Origin: Planctomycetia bacterium
GTDB lineage: Bacteria > Planctomycetota > Planctomycetia > Pirellulales > Thermoguttaceae
Reading direction: 5' to 3'
Assembly: GCA_030527185.1 (NCBI GenBank)
Contig: JAUNBF010000021.1
Span: 1 to 54,415 of the forward strand
Length of the DNA: 54,415 nucleotides
The translations under genes were made by a program, and so were the position numbers. Shown piece by piece: positions 36,483-44,765 of this stretch. Under the pieces are notes generated by a model. It saw only the letters and a program-made list of their open reading frames with translations, was not told the origin of the DNA and did not search any database. The stretch's first letter is position 1; every line of letters begins with the position of its first letter.

Positions 36483-36841
36483 GACACATTCTCGGACTTT
36501 TGAGTATCCTCCTGATTTTCGGCTGTTCCCCGACAGAGAAAACCTGTACCCTTTCAGGAACGGTCACGTATCAAGGGAAACCGGTCGAAAAAGGGAGCAT
36601 TTCCTTCCTCGGCGAAAAGTCTTCCGAAGGGGCGGAAATTGTGGATGGACGTTATGCCTGCCAGGTGACACCCGGAACGAAGACGGTGCAGATTACCGGT
36701 GCCAAACGAGTTCCGCCTGCCAAAGGAGATGACCCGACGCTCATTCTTTACGAAGATTATATCCCGGCAAAATATAACTGGAAATCGACGTTGACGGTGG
36801 AGGTTCAAGAAAATGCCGAAAAAAATTTCGACCTGAAATAG
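36479..36841 (+). CDS. small TTR-like lipoprotein
   Basis: 120 residues; signal peptide with lipobox IFGC (Cys near 16), then a transthyretin-like or carboxypeptidase-regulatory-like domain: CTLSGTVTYQGKPVEKGSIS at its start and YNWKSTLTVEVQENAEKNFD at the end. It overlaps the DUF1559 stop. DUF1559 genes followed by such lipoproteins are a recurrent planctomycete pair, implying joint export or assembly, though the function is unknown. Confidence 0.85.
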   Translation: MRHILGLLSILLIFGCSPTEKTCTLSGTVTYQGKPVEKGSISFLGEKSSEGAEIVDGRYACQVTPGTKTVQITGAKRVPPAKGDDPTLILYEDYIPAKYNWKSTLTVEVQENAEKNFDLK

Positions 36842-37210
36842 ACCAAAACCGCACAGAATCATAAAAATAATAGCGGCGTAGCCGCAGACAAAAGTCTTTG
36901 GAAAGAGAGGTCTGGAGAGGATAACTCTTTCTACATCGTCAAGGAAAATACAGTGTTTTTCACAAAGGAAAAACAGTGTTTTCACAAGAAAGGTTTCCTC
37001 TCCACGACGGGCGGCAAGCTGCCGCTGCCAGTAGGTGCTACCGCACCGTTCACAGTAGTTCGCGTCGCGTTGCGGACGCTTGCCACGCCATGAATAATAC
37101 GGTTTTCCCATCGTCGTCGGGAAAGCCACTCTCGGCTTTAGCCGTGAGTCGCGCGACACCTGGTCAAATGGCGTTTGATTTTCCAACCTATTAGGTTATT
37201 TTTCACACCT
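36842..37210. repeat. intergenic string of short perfect hairpins
   Basis: No gene is seen in these 369 bases. They hold GCGGC-GTA-GCCGC (36873-36885), GCGGCA-AGC-TGCCGC (37011-37025), GGTGC-TACC-GCACC (37034-37047) and CGGCT-TT-AGCCG (37133-37144). Bases 37011-37030 are identical, in inverse, to the 3' end of mnmA. A block near 36890-36900 (CAAAAGTCTTTGGA) recurs near 24485-24498. Confidence 0.7.
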
Positions 37211-38065
37211 TTACGCAATCATCTTGCGGAACATTTCAATCAATTGACGAGTGATCGGACCAGGTTTTCCCGTCCCAATCGGACGTCCGTCAATCTTCAC
37301 CACGGGAATCACTTCCGCTGCCGAGCCTGTCAGGAAACATTCGTCGGCTATGTAAACATCGTGGCGGGTCTGCGAAATTTCCCGGACTTCAATCCCTGCC
37401 TCACGAGCCAAATCCATCACCGCGTCGCGCGTCACCCCTTCCAGAATGCCCGCGTCGGTCGGAGGTGTAATCAGGACACCGTCGCGCACCAGAAAGATGT
37501 TGTCCCCGGTACACTCACAGATTTCCCCTTTGTGGTTGAGCATCAATGCCTCGCTGCACCCGGCCTGCAAACCTTCCAGCTTCGCCATGATGTTGTTCAG
37601 GTAGTTCAGCGACTTGATTCGCGGACTCAATGCGGCAGGATGGTTTCGCATGGTGCTGGCGGTGACAATCTCCAGCCCATTTTCGTAAAGTTCCTGCGGG
37701 TAGAGCGAAATCATATCCGTAATGATGATCACCTGCGGATGTGAACACCGATTCGGATCGAGACCCAGCGAACCACTCCCCCGCGTCACCACCAGGCGGA
37801 TGTAAGCATCTTTCAACTGGTTGATTGCCAGCGTCGCGTTCACCGCGTCCATCATTTCCTGCTGCGTCATCGGAATTTCCAGCCGAATCGCCTTGGCGGA
37901 CTTCCAGAGACGGTCGATGTGTTGAGCGTGGCGAAAAACCGTCCCGTTGTAGCTCCGCATCCCTTCAAAAACGCCGTCGCCGTACAACAGACCGTGGTCG
38001 TAAACACTCACCACCGCCTTTTCCTTATCGAAAAATTCGCCATTGATGTAAACTTTGTAAGACAT
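37211..38065 (-). CDS. ilvE: branched-chain amino acid aminotransferase
   Basis: PLP-dependent class IV transaminase, 284 residues. Motifs: YDHGLLYGDGVFEGMRSYNG, HIDRLWKSA, the PLP lysine in SPRIKSLNYLNNIMAKLEG, SEALMLNHKGEICECTGDNI and FLTGSAAEVIPVVKIDGRPI. Related folds include D-amino acid transaminase and PabC, but the KSLNYLNN and TGTAAEV-like motifs favour IlvE. It is the last gene of a minus-strand iorA-iorB-ilvE run, where transamination would produce the 2-oxo acids used by the oxidoreductase. 54 bases separate it from iorB, including an AT-rich repeat. Confidence 0.9.
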   Translation of the reverse strand: MSYKVYINGEFFDKEKAVVSVYDHGLLYGDGVFEGMRSYNGTVFRHAQHIDRLWKSAKAIRLEIPMTQQEMMDAVNATLAINQLKDAYIRLVVTRGSGSLGLDPNRCSHPQVIIITDMISLYPQELYENGLEIVTASTMRNHPAALSPRIKSLNYLNNIMAKLEGLQAGCSEALMLNHKGEICECTGDNIFLVRDGVLITPPTDAGILEGVTRDAVMDLAREAGIEVREISQTRHDVYIADECFLTGSAAEVIPVVKIDGRPIGTGKPGPITRQLIEMFRKMIA

Positions 38066-38119
38066 TCTCTAACCTTTCTATGGAATTCGCAACCTCATTA
38101 TTACAATTACGTCACGTCC

Positions 38120-38713
38120 TCAATTATCAATTACACCTGCCGCTGCCCCGATTCCAAATGCTCGCAGATTCAAGTCCACAAACGCCGGTTTCACACATTC
38201 CCGAATCGCGTCTTTCCAAATATCCACGGAAATGTTGTGCAGTGCCGTTGCCAACGCGCCGAGTAAAACGACATTCGCACATTTCGGATTGCCCAGTTCC
38301 ATGGCAACACGATTGGCATCCAGGTAAATCAGACGCGGAAACGTTTGACGCAAAAGCTCTTCCGCGTTTTCGGGATAAACGGCACCGCCGGAAGAGACTG
38401 TCACCGGCACGATGACCTGACTGTTGACAACCGCCAGCCCATCGGGAGCCAGATAATCCGCGTACCGCAACGCTTCTATTCGCTCCAGCGACATGAGAAC
38501 CGTTGCCTCCCCTTGGGAAATCAGCGGACTGAAAACCTCTTCGCCGTAACGAATCTGGCCAATGACCGACCCGCCACGTTGAGCCATGCCGTGGACTTCG
38601 TTCGTCTTCACGTCAAATCCGGCAAAACCAGCCGCTTTCGCACAAATTTCACTTGCCAGCAAAATTCCCTGCCCGCCCACACCGGCCAGGACGATACTTG
38701 TTGTTTGTTTCAT
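38120..38713 (-). CDS. iorB: indolepyruvate ferredoxin oxidoreductase, beta subunit
   Basis: 197 residues from the ATG at 38713. The gamma-type domain of 2-oxoacid:ferredoxin oxidoreductases is clear: SIVLAGVGGQGILLASEICA, TNEVHGMAQRGGSVIGQIRY and ANVVLLGALATALHNISVD. It pairs with IorA to oxidise aromatic 2-oxo acids to acyl-CoA with reduction of ferredoxin, a step of amino acid fermentation in anaerobes. It starts 58 bases after the iorA stop. Confidence 0.93.
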   Translation of the reverse strand: MKQTTSIVLAGVGGQGILLASEICAKAAGFAGFDVKTNEVHGMAQRGGSVIGQIRYGEEVFSPLISQGEATVLMSLERIEALRYADYLAPDGLAVVNSQVIVPVTVSSGGAVYPENAEELLRQTFPRLIYLDANRVAMELGNPKCANVVLLGALATALHNISVDIWKDAIRECVKPAFVDLNLRAFGIGAAAGVIDN

Positions 38714-38771
38714 GATACGATCGTTTATTTCAAATAAATTTCGGGATTCTGCGTTTCTTTCACGGAAAATT

Positions 38772-40544
38772 TCAACAGGCATCGGAAATGGCGTCGAATT
38801 TGCAAATCTGATTGCAGAGCGAACAGCCATTGCAGACGATCGGATTGACGCTCGGTTTTTCGCCCGTACACTCCAATGCCGGACAGCCCAATTTCAGGCA
38901 CATCTTACACGCCTTGCACTTTTCCGGGTCGATTTTGCGGACATTTCCGGTACGTTTGCGCACGGCCAGGACGCAGGGACTGCGGGAAATCACCACCCAC
39001 GGCTCGTCCGATTCCGTCGCTTTTTTCAGCACTTCCAGCGTCTGGGCATGGTTCAGTGGGTCGCAGACCGCGACATTCTTGATTCCGCAGGCTCGGGAAA
39101 TTTCCTCAATCGATGCGGGGGTGGTCGTTTCTCCCATGAGCGTCACCCCCGTGCCAGGATTGTCCTGATGGCCGGTCATGGCGGTGATACGGTTGTCCAC
39201 CACGATAATCGTCGTGGGAACCTGATGCCAGGCAATGTTCAAAATTCCCGTAATTCCTGAGTGGAAAAACGTTGAATCACCGACGATTCCAACCACTTTC
39301 CGCTTTTGCCCACTCTGCGTCATACCGTGAGCCATGGAGACGCCTGCCCCCATGCAAATCGTGGTGTCCATTCGGCTCAACGGTGGCAAAACGCCCAGCG
39401 AATAACAACCAATATCCCCCGTCACGTCACAATCCATTTTCGTCAAGGCGTAAAAAATCCCCCGGTGCGGACATCCGGCACAGAGCGTCGGTGGTCGCTG
39501 CGGCAACGGCTTGTTTCCAACAACACGGCAACTCGGCGAGGGACGGTATTCCACCGATTCGTAACGACTTCTCGCTTCCCGCACAATATCGGGGGTCAGC
39601 TCGCCCATTTTCGGGACGTATTTTTTCCCCTCACACGGAATTCCCATCGCCTTGAGCTGCAATTCCGTAAAATCTTCCAGTTCCTCCACCACCAGAACCT
39701 TCTTCACCGTGGCGGCAAATTCCCGCACCAGTTTCTCCGGCAACGGAAATGGACACCCCAATTTCAAAACCGAGGCTTCGGGGAAGACTTCCCGTACGTA
39801 CTGATACGCAATTCCCTCTGTCACGATTCCCAGTTCGTGGGAACGCATTTCCACCCGATTGATTCCCCACGCTTCCGAACCGTCCAGTTTTCCGCTATCT
39901 TCTGCCATTTTTTGCAGACGGTCTTCCAGTTTCCCCCGCAAACGCCGTGCCCAGGCGGGAATCACGACAAATTGCGTCGGGTTTCTCACAAAACCTATCG
40001 GTCGGTCAAGCTCTTTTCGCTCCTCCCAAGCCACCAACGACCGCGAATGGCTCACCCGTGTGGTACTTCGCAAAATGACTGGCGTCCCATACTTTTCCGA
40101 AACGTCCATGGCAACCTTGATAAATTGCTTCGCTTCGGCAGAATCGGCTGGCTCAAAAATCGGAATTTTGGCAAAGCGGGCAAAATGGCGGGTGTCCTGC
40201 TCATTCTGCGACGAGTGCATTCCCGGATCGTCCGCCACGATAAAGACCAGGCCTCCGGGTGTTCCCGTATAGGCCAGCGTCATCATCGGGTCGGCAGCCA
40301 CATTCAGCCCGACATGTTTCATCGTCACCGCCGTTCGCGCTCCGGCCATCGCCGCCCCGGCAGCCACTTCCAGCGCCACCTTTTCATTCGGTGCCCATTC
40401 ACATCGCACGAAATTTTTATATCCCCTGACGCAACTCTCCAGAATCTCCGTCGAAGGAGTTCCCGGATAACCCACGGCAAGCGTCGCCCCCGCTTCATAA
40501 AGCCCACGGGCAAACGCCTCATTCCCGGAAAGTAAATGTTTCAT
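38772..40544 (-). CDS. iorA: indolepyruvate ferredoxin oxidoreductase, alpha subunit
   Basis: 590 residues from the ATG at 40544, which has AGG six bases upstream; an ATG at 40559 lacks a ribosome-binding site. The pyrimidine domain starts with GNEAFARGLYEAGATLAVGYPGTPSTEI; the TPP domain contains CAGCPHRGIFYAL, GDIGCYSLG and VGIVGDSTFFHSGITGILNI. The C-terminus carries two 4Fe-4S motifs (CKACKMCLKLGCPAL and CNGCSLCNQICKFDAI). Subunit design and cofactor motifs match archaeal and bacterial IorA. A promoter lies at 40596-40623 on the minus strand. Confidence 0.94.
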   Translation of the reverse strand: MKHLLSGNEAFARGLYEAGATLAVGYPGTPSTEILESCVRGYKNFVRCEWAPNEKVALEVAAGAAMAGARTAVTMKHVGLNVAADPMMTLAYTGTPGGLVFIVADDPGMHSSQNEQDTRHFARFAKIPIFEPADSAEAKQFIKVAMDVSEKYGTPVILRSTTRVSHSRSLVAWEERKELDRPIGFVRNPTQFVVIPAWARRLRGKLEDRLQKMAEDSGKLDGSEAWGINRVEMRSHELGIVTEGIAYQYVREVFPEASVLKLGCPFPLPEKLVREFAATVKKVLVVEELEDFTELQLKAMGIPCEGKKYVPKMGELTPDIVREARSRYESVEYRPSPSCRVVGNKPLPQRPPTLCAGCPHRGIFYALTKMDCDVTGDIGCYSLGVLPPLSRMDTTICMGAGVSMAHGMTQSGQKRKVVGIVGDSTFFHSGITGILNIAWHQVPTTIIVVDNRITAMTGHQDNPGTGVTLMGETTTPASIEEISRACGIKNVAVCDPLNHAQTLEVLKKATESDEPWVVISRSPCVLAVRKRTGNVRKIDPEKCKACKMCLKLGCPALECTGEKPSVNPIVCNGCSLCNQICKFDAISDAC

Positions 40545-40595
40545 GAAAGACCTGTCCATCCAACATTAAAATTAAACCATGCTATAGAAACCTTC

Positions 40596-40623
40596 AGTAT
40601 ACTCCTCCGACTGTTTTTGACAA
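40596..40623 (-). promoter_or_regulatory. promoter of iorAB-ilvE
   Basis: Minus-strand TTGTCA (40618-40623) and TATACT (40596-40601), 16 bases apart, about 50 bases before the iorA ATG. Confidence 0.6.
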
Positions 40624-40657
40624 TGGGGAGTGGGAAAGAGAATGTTCCTGGCAGGTG

Positions 40658-40669
40658 GGCAAATTTGCC
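40658..40669. promoter_or_regulatory. 12-base palindrome, candidate operator
   Basis: GGCAAATTTGCC is a perfect palindrome about 35 bases upstream of the iorA -35. It could be an operator for an amino acid or redox regulator. The remainder of the 40560-40891 spacer holds a CTTATC-ACC-GATAAG hairpin (40793-40807) near the next gene and nothing else I can name. Confidence 0.4.
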
Positions 40670-40891
40670 AAAAGGAAAAGGTATTAAAAAGAAACGTCTT
40701 CCCACTATTCCTATTTTGTCTATTTTGCGGAATGGGAAAATATTTCCTGATTTTTTTCGTTAAAATCCAAAAAATCCGCAAGTCCGCTACATCTTATCAC
40801 CGATAAGGTTTATATATCCGAGAGATACGAAATTACCGGAGGCAGATTTTTATCTGCAATGGTCTTGATACGAACAATGTGAGAGGGAGTC

Positions 40892-41461
40892 ATGTTGAAA
40901 ACATCCATCCAGGGAATGGTGCTCGTAGCAGTGGCTTTTAGCGTTGCCACGATGAGCGGTTGTGCATTTACCACACTGGGACCCAGTATCGGAATCCTTT
41001 CCGTGCCGATTCCCGTTTCTCCTTATTTTCAGGGAAAACAGGAAGACAAGGCGATGGAGGAACGCTACTCCAAAATGAAAGTTCTGGATCCGATTCCGCC
41101 GGGAACGACACACGTCGCGGAAGACCCGCCGAGTGACGATCAGATCATGCGGAAGTTCCACGAAATCCATAACGTTCGTGGCAATTTCCCCGGACTGTAC
41201 GAAGTCCAACACAATAACGTCCGTATTGTTAAAGAAAAAGTGCAGGACATTGTCGATCCGGTTCGGGTTTTACCCCTGGTGGGACCGGTTCAGGTACACC
41301 ATTCGCACTGGGTTTGCAAAGTTTATTTCACGGAAGTGATTCGCAATGGCTGGCCGATTCCGTACACCGTCAAGACGGAAGAGCGGATGGAAGTCATCAA
41401 AATCGACCAGGATCACCTCCATCGGGCTGGCAATGTTGTTTCGGGAGACACCAGCCACTAA
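40892..41461 (+). CDS. planctomycete-type lipoprotein of unknown function
   Basis: 189 residues with a lipoprotein signal peptide (ATMSGCAF; Cys24). The mature part has a Pro-rich middle (LDPIPPGTTHVAEDPPSDDQ) and a C-terminal region that ends in alternating strands (HWVCKVYFTEVIRNGWPIPY). No domain recognised. The ATG follows GAGAGGGAG. It is a single-gene transcript closed by a strong terminator at 41500-41532. Confidence 0.75.
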   Translation: MLKTSIQGMVLVAVAFSVATMSGCAFTTLGPSIGILSVPIPVSPYFQGKQEDKAMEERYSKMKVLDPIPPGTTHVAEDPPSDDQIMRKFHEIHNVRGNFPGLYEVQHNNVRIVKEKVQDIVDPVRVLPLVGPVQVHHSHWVCKVYFTEVIRNGWPIPYTVKTEERMEVIKIDQDHLHRAGNVVSGDTSH

Positions 41462-41499
41462 CCGTTCCCTCTTGAAAACCGATGGTTTTCTTCATGACG

Positions 41500-41532
41500 C
41501 GCTCTGGAAAGGGATTTCCAGGGCGTTTTTTT
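41500..41532 (+). terminator. rho-independent terminator
   Basis: CGCTCTGGAAA (41500-41510) pairs with TTTCCAGGGCG (41515-41525; one G-T wobble) around a GGGA loop, followed by seven Ts (41526-41532). Confidence 0.92.
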
Positions 41533-41600
41533 ATATCTGTCCCGTTTCTTCCCACTGCGAAAAAAAGAGAAAAAATGCGAAAAATCATGATGGAATTCCG

Positions 41601-41629
41601 TTGAAATTTCGTGAATCTTCCTTTATAAT
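41601..41629 (+). promoter_or_regulatory. promoter of the glycosidase gene
   Basis: TTGAAA at 41601-41606 and TATAAT at 41624-41629, 17 bases apart, about 80 bases before the ATG at 41710. Confidence 0.75.
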
Positions 41630-41709
41630 AGAGCGAGCGTTGGAGAATTCTCCCCCAAGGCAGCGTTCTTCAGAGTACATAAAATGAAAGGATTTCTGAG
41701 AGGAAAAAA

Positions 41710-43887
41710 ATGCGAAAAAAGTTTGTGGGAAGTCTTCTGGGATGGTTGGTGATGGGATGGTGTCTGGTGACGATGGCAAAAGAAGTTGTTGTGTATGATG
41801 CCGCAACTCCGATTTCGTCGATTGTTTCGCTGGCGGGCGCAACATTTCAGCAAACACCGGAAGGATTGCTGGTGGAAACGTGTGGTCAGCAGACACAAGG
41901 GAAGGAAGTCTATCCCGGCATTGCGATTCGGGGAGAATGGAATCAGGACGATTTCAACGCGGTGGAAGTGGTGGTGATTCACCGGGACAACAAGGGTCGG
42001 CTTCCCCTGCGAGTGCGTCTGGGTGGGGCAACTGGTGGACTGGGTGGTCAGGAAGACGCATATATCGCTTCTACCGAAGTGCCGGAAAAAGGAACGACCC
42101 TCTGCACGATTCCTGTTCAGGGGGCGAAATTCCAGACGACGGGAATGCGTCGCGCACCGTGGGATGGCTTGGGGCTGGTCAGCACGTTGCGGGGAACGAA
42201 AATCACGTCGATTGGCGTTTACATGCCGAAACCGCTCTTGGACTGGAAGTGGGGCATTGCGAAAATCACGCTGAAAAAAATCGATTTGGCGAAAATAACC
42301 CAACGGGAGGAAATCAAGCCATTTCGCCATCCCACGATGCTGGATTATCTGGCGTATTTCGATCCGAATCCGAAATGGATGACAATGACGGAAGAGGAAT
42401 TTTTCCCGTTCATCGATATTTACGGACAATTCAAGTACAAAGACTGGCCGGGCAAAATCCACAGCGACGCCGATTTGCAGAAGGCCAGGGAGGTCGAAGC
42501 GAAAGATTTGGCCACGCATCCCGGTCCGAAAGGGTGGAATCGCTACGGTGGCTGGGCGGACGGGCCACGTTACCAGGCGACCGGCCATTTCCGTGTGGAA
42601 AAAATCGACGGAAAATGGTGGATGATCGACCCTGAGGGGTGCCTGTACTGGTCGAACGGTCCGGTGCGGGTGACTTCTTCGAGTGCGGTGACGCCGTTGG
42701 ATGGTCGGGAACACTATTTTACCGATTTGCCCGACGAAAATTCTCCCTTGGGTGAGTTTTACAAGACTCATGACGAGCTTCTTCGACCGTATTATGAAAA
42801 ACGCAATATCCAGAAAACATACGATTTTTCCTCCGCCAACGCCTACCGAAAATATGGCAAAAACTGGCGAAAAATCTATGCCGAATTGGCTCATCAGCGT
42901 TTACGCAGTTGGGGAATGAACACGATTGCGAACAGTTCGGATGTCAACATTTGCCAGATGGACAAAACGCCGTACACGGATCGCATTGAGTTGAAATCCC
43001 CCGCCATTGCCGGTTCCCACGATGGTTGGTGGCCGTTTCGCGACCCGTTTCACCCGGAATTTCGGACAAATTTCCGAAAGCAGCTTCAGGAACGGGAAAA
43101 GGAACTGAACAGTCCGTGGTGCATTGGTTTCTTTGTGGATAACGAGTTGAGTTGGGGCGGTGATACTTCTTTGGGTGAGTGGACGCTGCAATCTCCGGCA
43201 GATCAGTGTGCAAAAATCGAATTTGTCGACCGTTTGAAACAGAAGTACGGAACGATCGAGAAACTGAACGAGGTGTGGGGCGGGAATTACGCATCGTGGG
43301 AAGCACTTTTGGAGACGACGAAAACTCCTCCTCCAGGAGCCAAAGCGGATTGCGGCGAATTTTCCGACGTGATTGTGGACGCCTATTATCGGATTATTCG
43401 GGAGGAATTCAAAAAAGTGGCACCGAATACGCTCTATTTGGGATGTCGTTTTGCGGGGAGTGCCAACGAGAAGTTTTTGCGAATGGGAGCGAAGTATTGC
43501 GACGTATTGAGTTTCAACATTTATCGTTTTACACTGGACGATTTTCGTCTTCCAGAGGGAATCGACCTGCCGATTCTGGTGGGGGAATGGCATTTCGGAG
43601 CATTGGACCGCGGGATGTTCCACTGGACACTTGTCGGTGTGAAAAATCAGGAGGAACGTGCGCAGGCCTGTTACCATTATGTGGAATCGGCGTTGAAACA
43701 CCCGAATTTCGTGGGCGTTCACTGGCACCAGTTCGGCGAACAGGCAACGACAGGACGATTTGATGGAGAGAATTTTCAGAATGGTTTTCTGGATGTCTGT
43801 GACACGCCGTATTGGGAGACGATAGGAAAATTTCGCGAGATTGGATACCGAATGTATCCGATTCGTTGGGAAAACGCACAGAAATAG
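41710..43887 (+). CDS. secreted agarase-like glycoside hydrolase (clan GH-A, GH50-like)
   Basis: 725 residues with an N-terminal signal segment (LLGWLVMGWCLVTMA). A carbohydrate-binding-like beta domain (about 25-195) precedes a (beta/alpha)8 barrel. Barrel motifs: LRSWGMNTIANSSDV, CIGFFVDNELSW (Asn478-Glu479, predicted acid/base) and LPILVGEWHFG (Glu626, predicted nucleophile), plus FVGVHWHQFGEQATTGR near the end. This pattern matches beta-agarases of GH50 and their relatives in GH42; the exact glycan is an inference. The ATG follows GAGAGG. It stands alone with its own promoter and no other CAZyme or SusCD pair beside it. Confidence 0.82.
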   Translation: MRKKFVGSLLGWLVMGWCLVTMAKEVVVYDAATPISSIVSLAGATFQQTPEGLLVETCGQQTQGKEVYPGIAIRGEWNQDDFNAVEVVVIHRDNKGRLPLRVRLGGATGGLGGQEDAYIASTEVPEKGTTLCTIPVQGAKFQTTGMRRAPWDGLGLVSTLRGTKITSIGVYMPKPLLDWKWGIAKITLKKIDLAKITQREEIKPFRHPTMLDYLAYFDPNPKWMTMTEEEFFPFIDIYGQFKYKDWPGKIHSDADLQKAREVEAKDLATHPGPKGWNRYGGWADGPRYQATGHFRVEKIDGKWWMIDPEGCLYWSNGPVRVTSSSAVTPLDGREHYFTDLPDENSPLGEFYKTHDELLRPYYEKRNIQKTYDFSSANAYRKYGKNWRKIYAELAHQRLRSWGMNTIANSSDVNICQMDKTPYTDRIELKSPAIAGSHDGWWPFRDPFHPEFRTNFRKQLQEREKELNSPWCIGFFVDNELSWGGDTSLGEWTLQSPADQCAKIEFVDRLKQKYGTIEKLNEVWGGNYASWEALLETTKTPPPGAKADCGEFSDVIVDAYYRIIREEFKKVAPNTLYLGCRFAGSANEKFLRMGAKYCDVLSFNIYRFTLDDFRLPEGIDLPILVGEWHFGALDRGMFHWTLVGVKNQEERAQACYHYVESALKHPNFVGVHWHQFGEQATTGRFDGENFQNGFLDVCDTPYWETIGKFREIGYRMYPIRWENAQK

Positions 43888-44040
43888 GATAGCGAAAAGA
43901 GGGCAGGGGATATTTCTTCATGAAGAGGGGATATTCCTTTCCCGAACCATTATTTTGGCTATTTTATCTGAAAAAAAGGGTGGGGGGGCTTGAAAAATCT
44001 GAAAATATTACCATAATGACCATTTCCATGGACTGTAGGA
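43888..44040. other. spacer after the glycosidase gene
   Basis: No gene or clear terminator. Contains two CATTATTTTGGC-like AT blocks and a run of seven Gs (43982-43988). Confidence 0.4.
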
Positions 44041-44079
44041 GTCTTTGAGGTATCTTTTATAGGATACGTTTCCAAAGAC
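44041..44079 (+). promoter_or_regulatory. hairpin in the rplY leader
   Basis: GTCTTTG (44041-44047) pairs with CAAAGAC (44073-44079) and GTATC (44050-44054) with GATAC (44063-44067), with a small asymmetric internal loop and an 8-base apical loop. It ends 47 bases before the rplY ATG, so it could be an autoregulatory leader for L25. Confidence 0.5.
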
Positions 44080-44126
44080 CAGAAGATATATCGTAGTGAG
44101 ACCATTTTTCAAGTAGAGGTTCGTTC

Positions 44127-44756
44127 ATGTCGGCATTGGAAGTTTTGGAAGTGAAGGTTCGTGATACATTTGGAAAGCGCAGGGTGCGTCGTCTGCGTGC
44201 CAACGGCTGGATTCCCGCCATTCTGTACGGACATGGGCAGGAAGTGGTCAATCTTTCGATTCCTGAGAAGAACTTGATGACGCTCATGCGGCATGGGCAT
44301 CACATCGTCAATCTTTCGGGCGAAGCGAACGGCGAAGCACTGGTGAAAGAAGTCCAGTGGGATGTGTGGGGCAAAGAGATTCTGCACGTCGATTTTACCC
44401 GTATCAATGCGAATGAGAAGATTCAGTTGACCGTTCCGGTGGTGCTGCGTGGCGAAGCGGCTGGCCTGAAAGAGGGTGGTGTGGTCGATCAGTTGGTTCA
44501 CGAAGTGGAAGTGGAATGTTCGGCCTCGAATACCCCGGATGAAGTGGTGGTGCGTGTCAGCGATTTGGCACTGGGACAGAACATTACGGTGGCGGATGTG
44601 GAACTTCCGGCGGAAGTGAAAATGTTGCTTCCGGCAGAGACCGTTTTGGTGCAGTGCCACGAAAAGGTCGAAGTGGAAATCGAGCTGGCCGCGGAAGTGA
44701 CAGGAGCGGAACCGGAAGTCATTGCCCGCAAGAAGGAAACGGAAGAGGAAGAATAG
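44127..44756 (+). CDS. rplY: 50S ribosomal protein L25 (CTC/TL5 type)
   Basis: 209 residues: the 5S rRNA-binding L25 domain (about 1-90; LRANGWIPAILYGHGQEVVN) plus the C-terminal beta domain of the general-stress CTC type (about 95-190; KEGGVVDQLVHEVEVECSA). It ends with an acidic tail (KKETEEEE). It heads a cluster with pth, rpsF, ssb and rplI. The rplY-pth pairing is common in bacteria. Confidence 0.94.
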   Translation: MSALEVLEVKVRDTFGKRRVRRLRANGWIPAILYGHGQEVVNLSIPEKNLMTLMRHGHHIVNLSGEANGEALVKEVQWDVWGKEILHVDFTRINANEKIQLTVPVVLRGEAAGLKEGGVVDQLVHEVEVECSASNTPDEVVVRVSDLALGQNITVADVELPAEVKMLLPAETVLVQCHEKVEVEIELAAEVTGAEPEVIARKKETEEEE

Positions 44757-44765
44757 TTTTCAATC

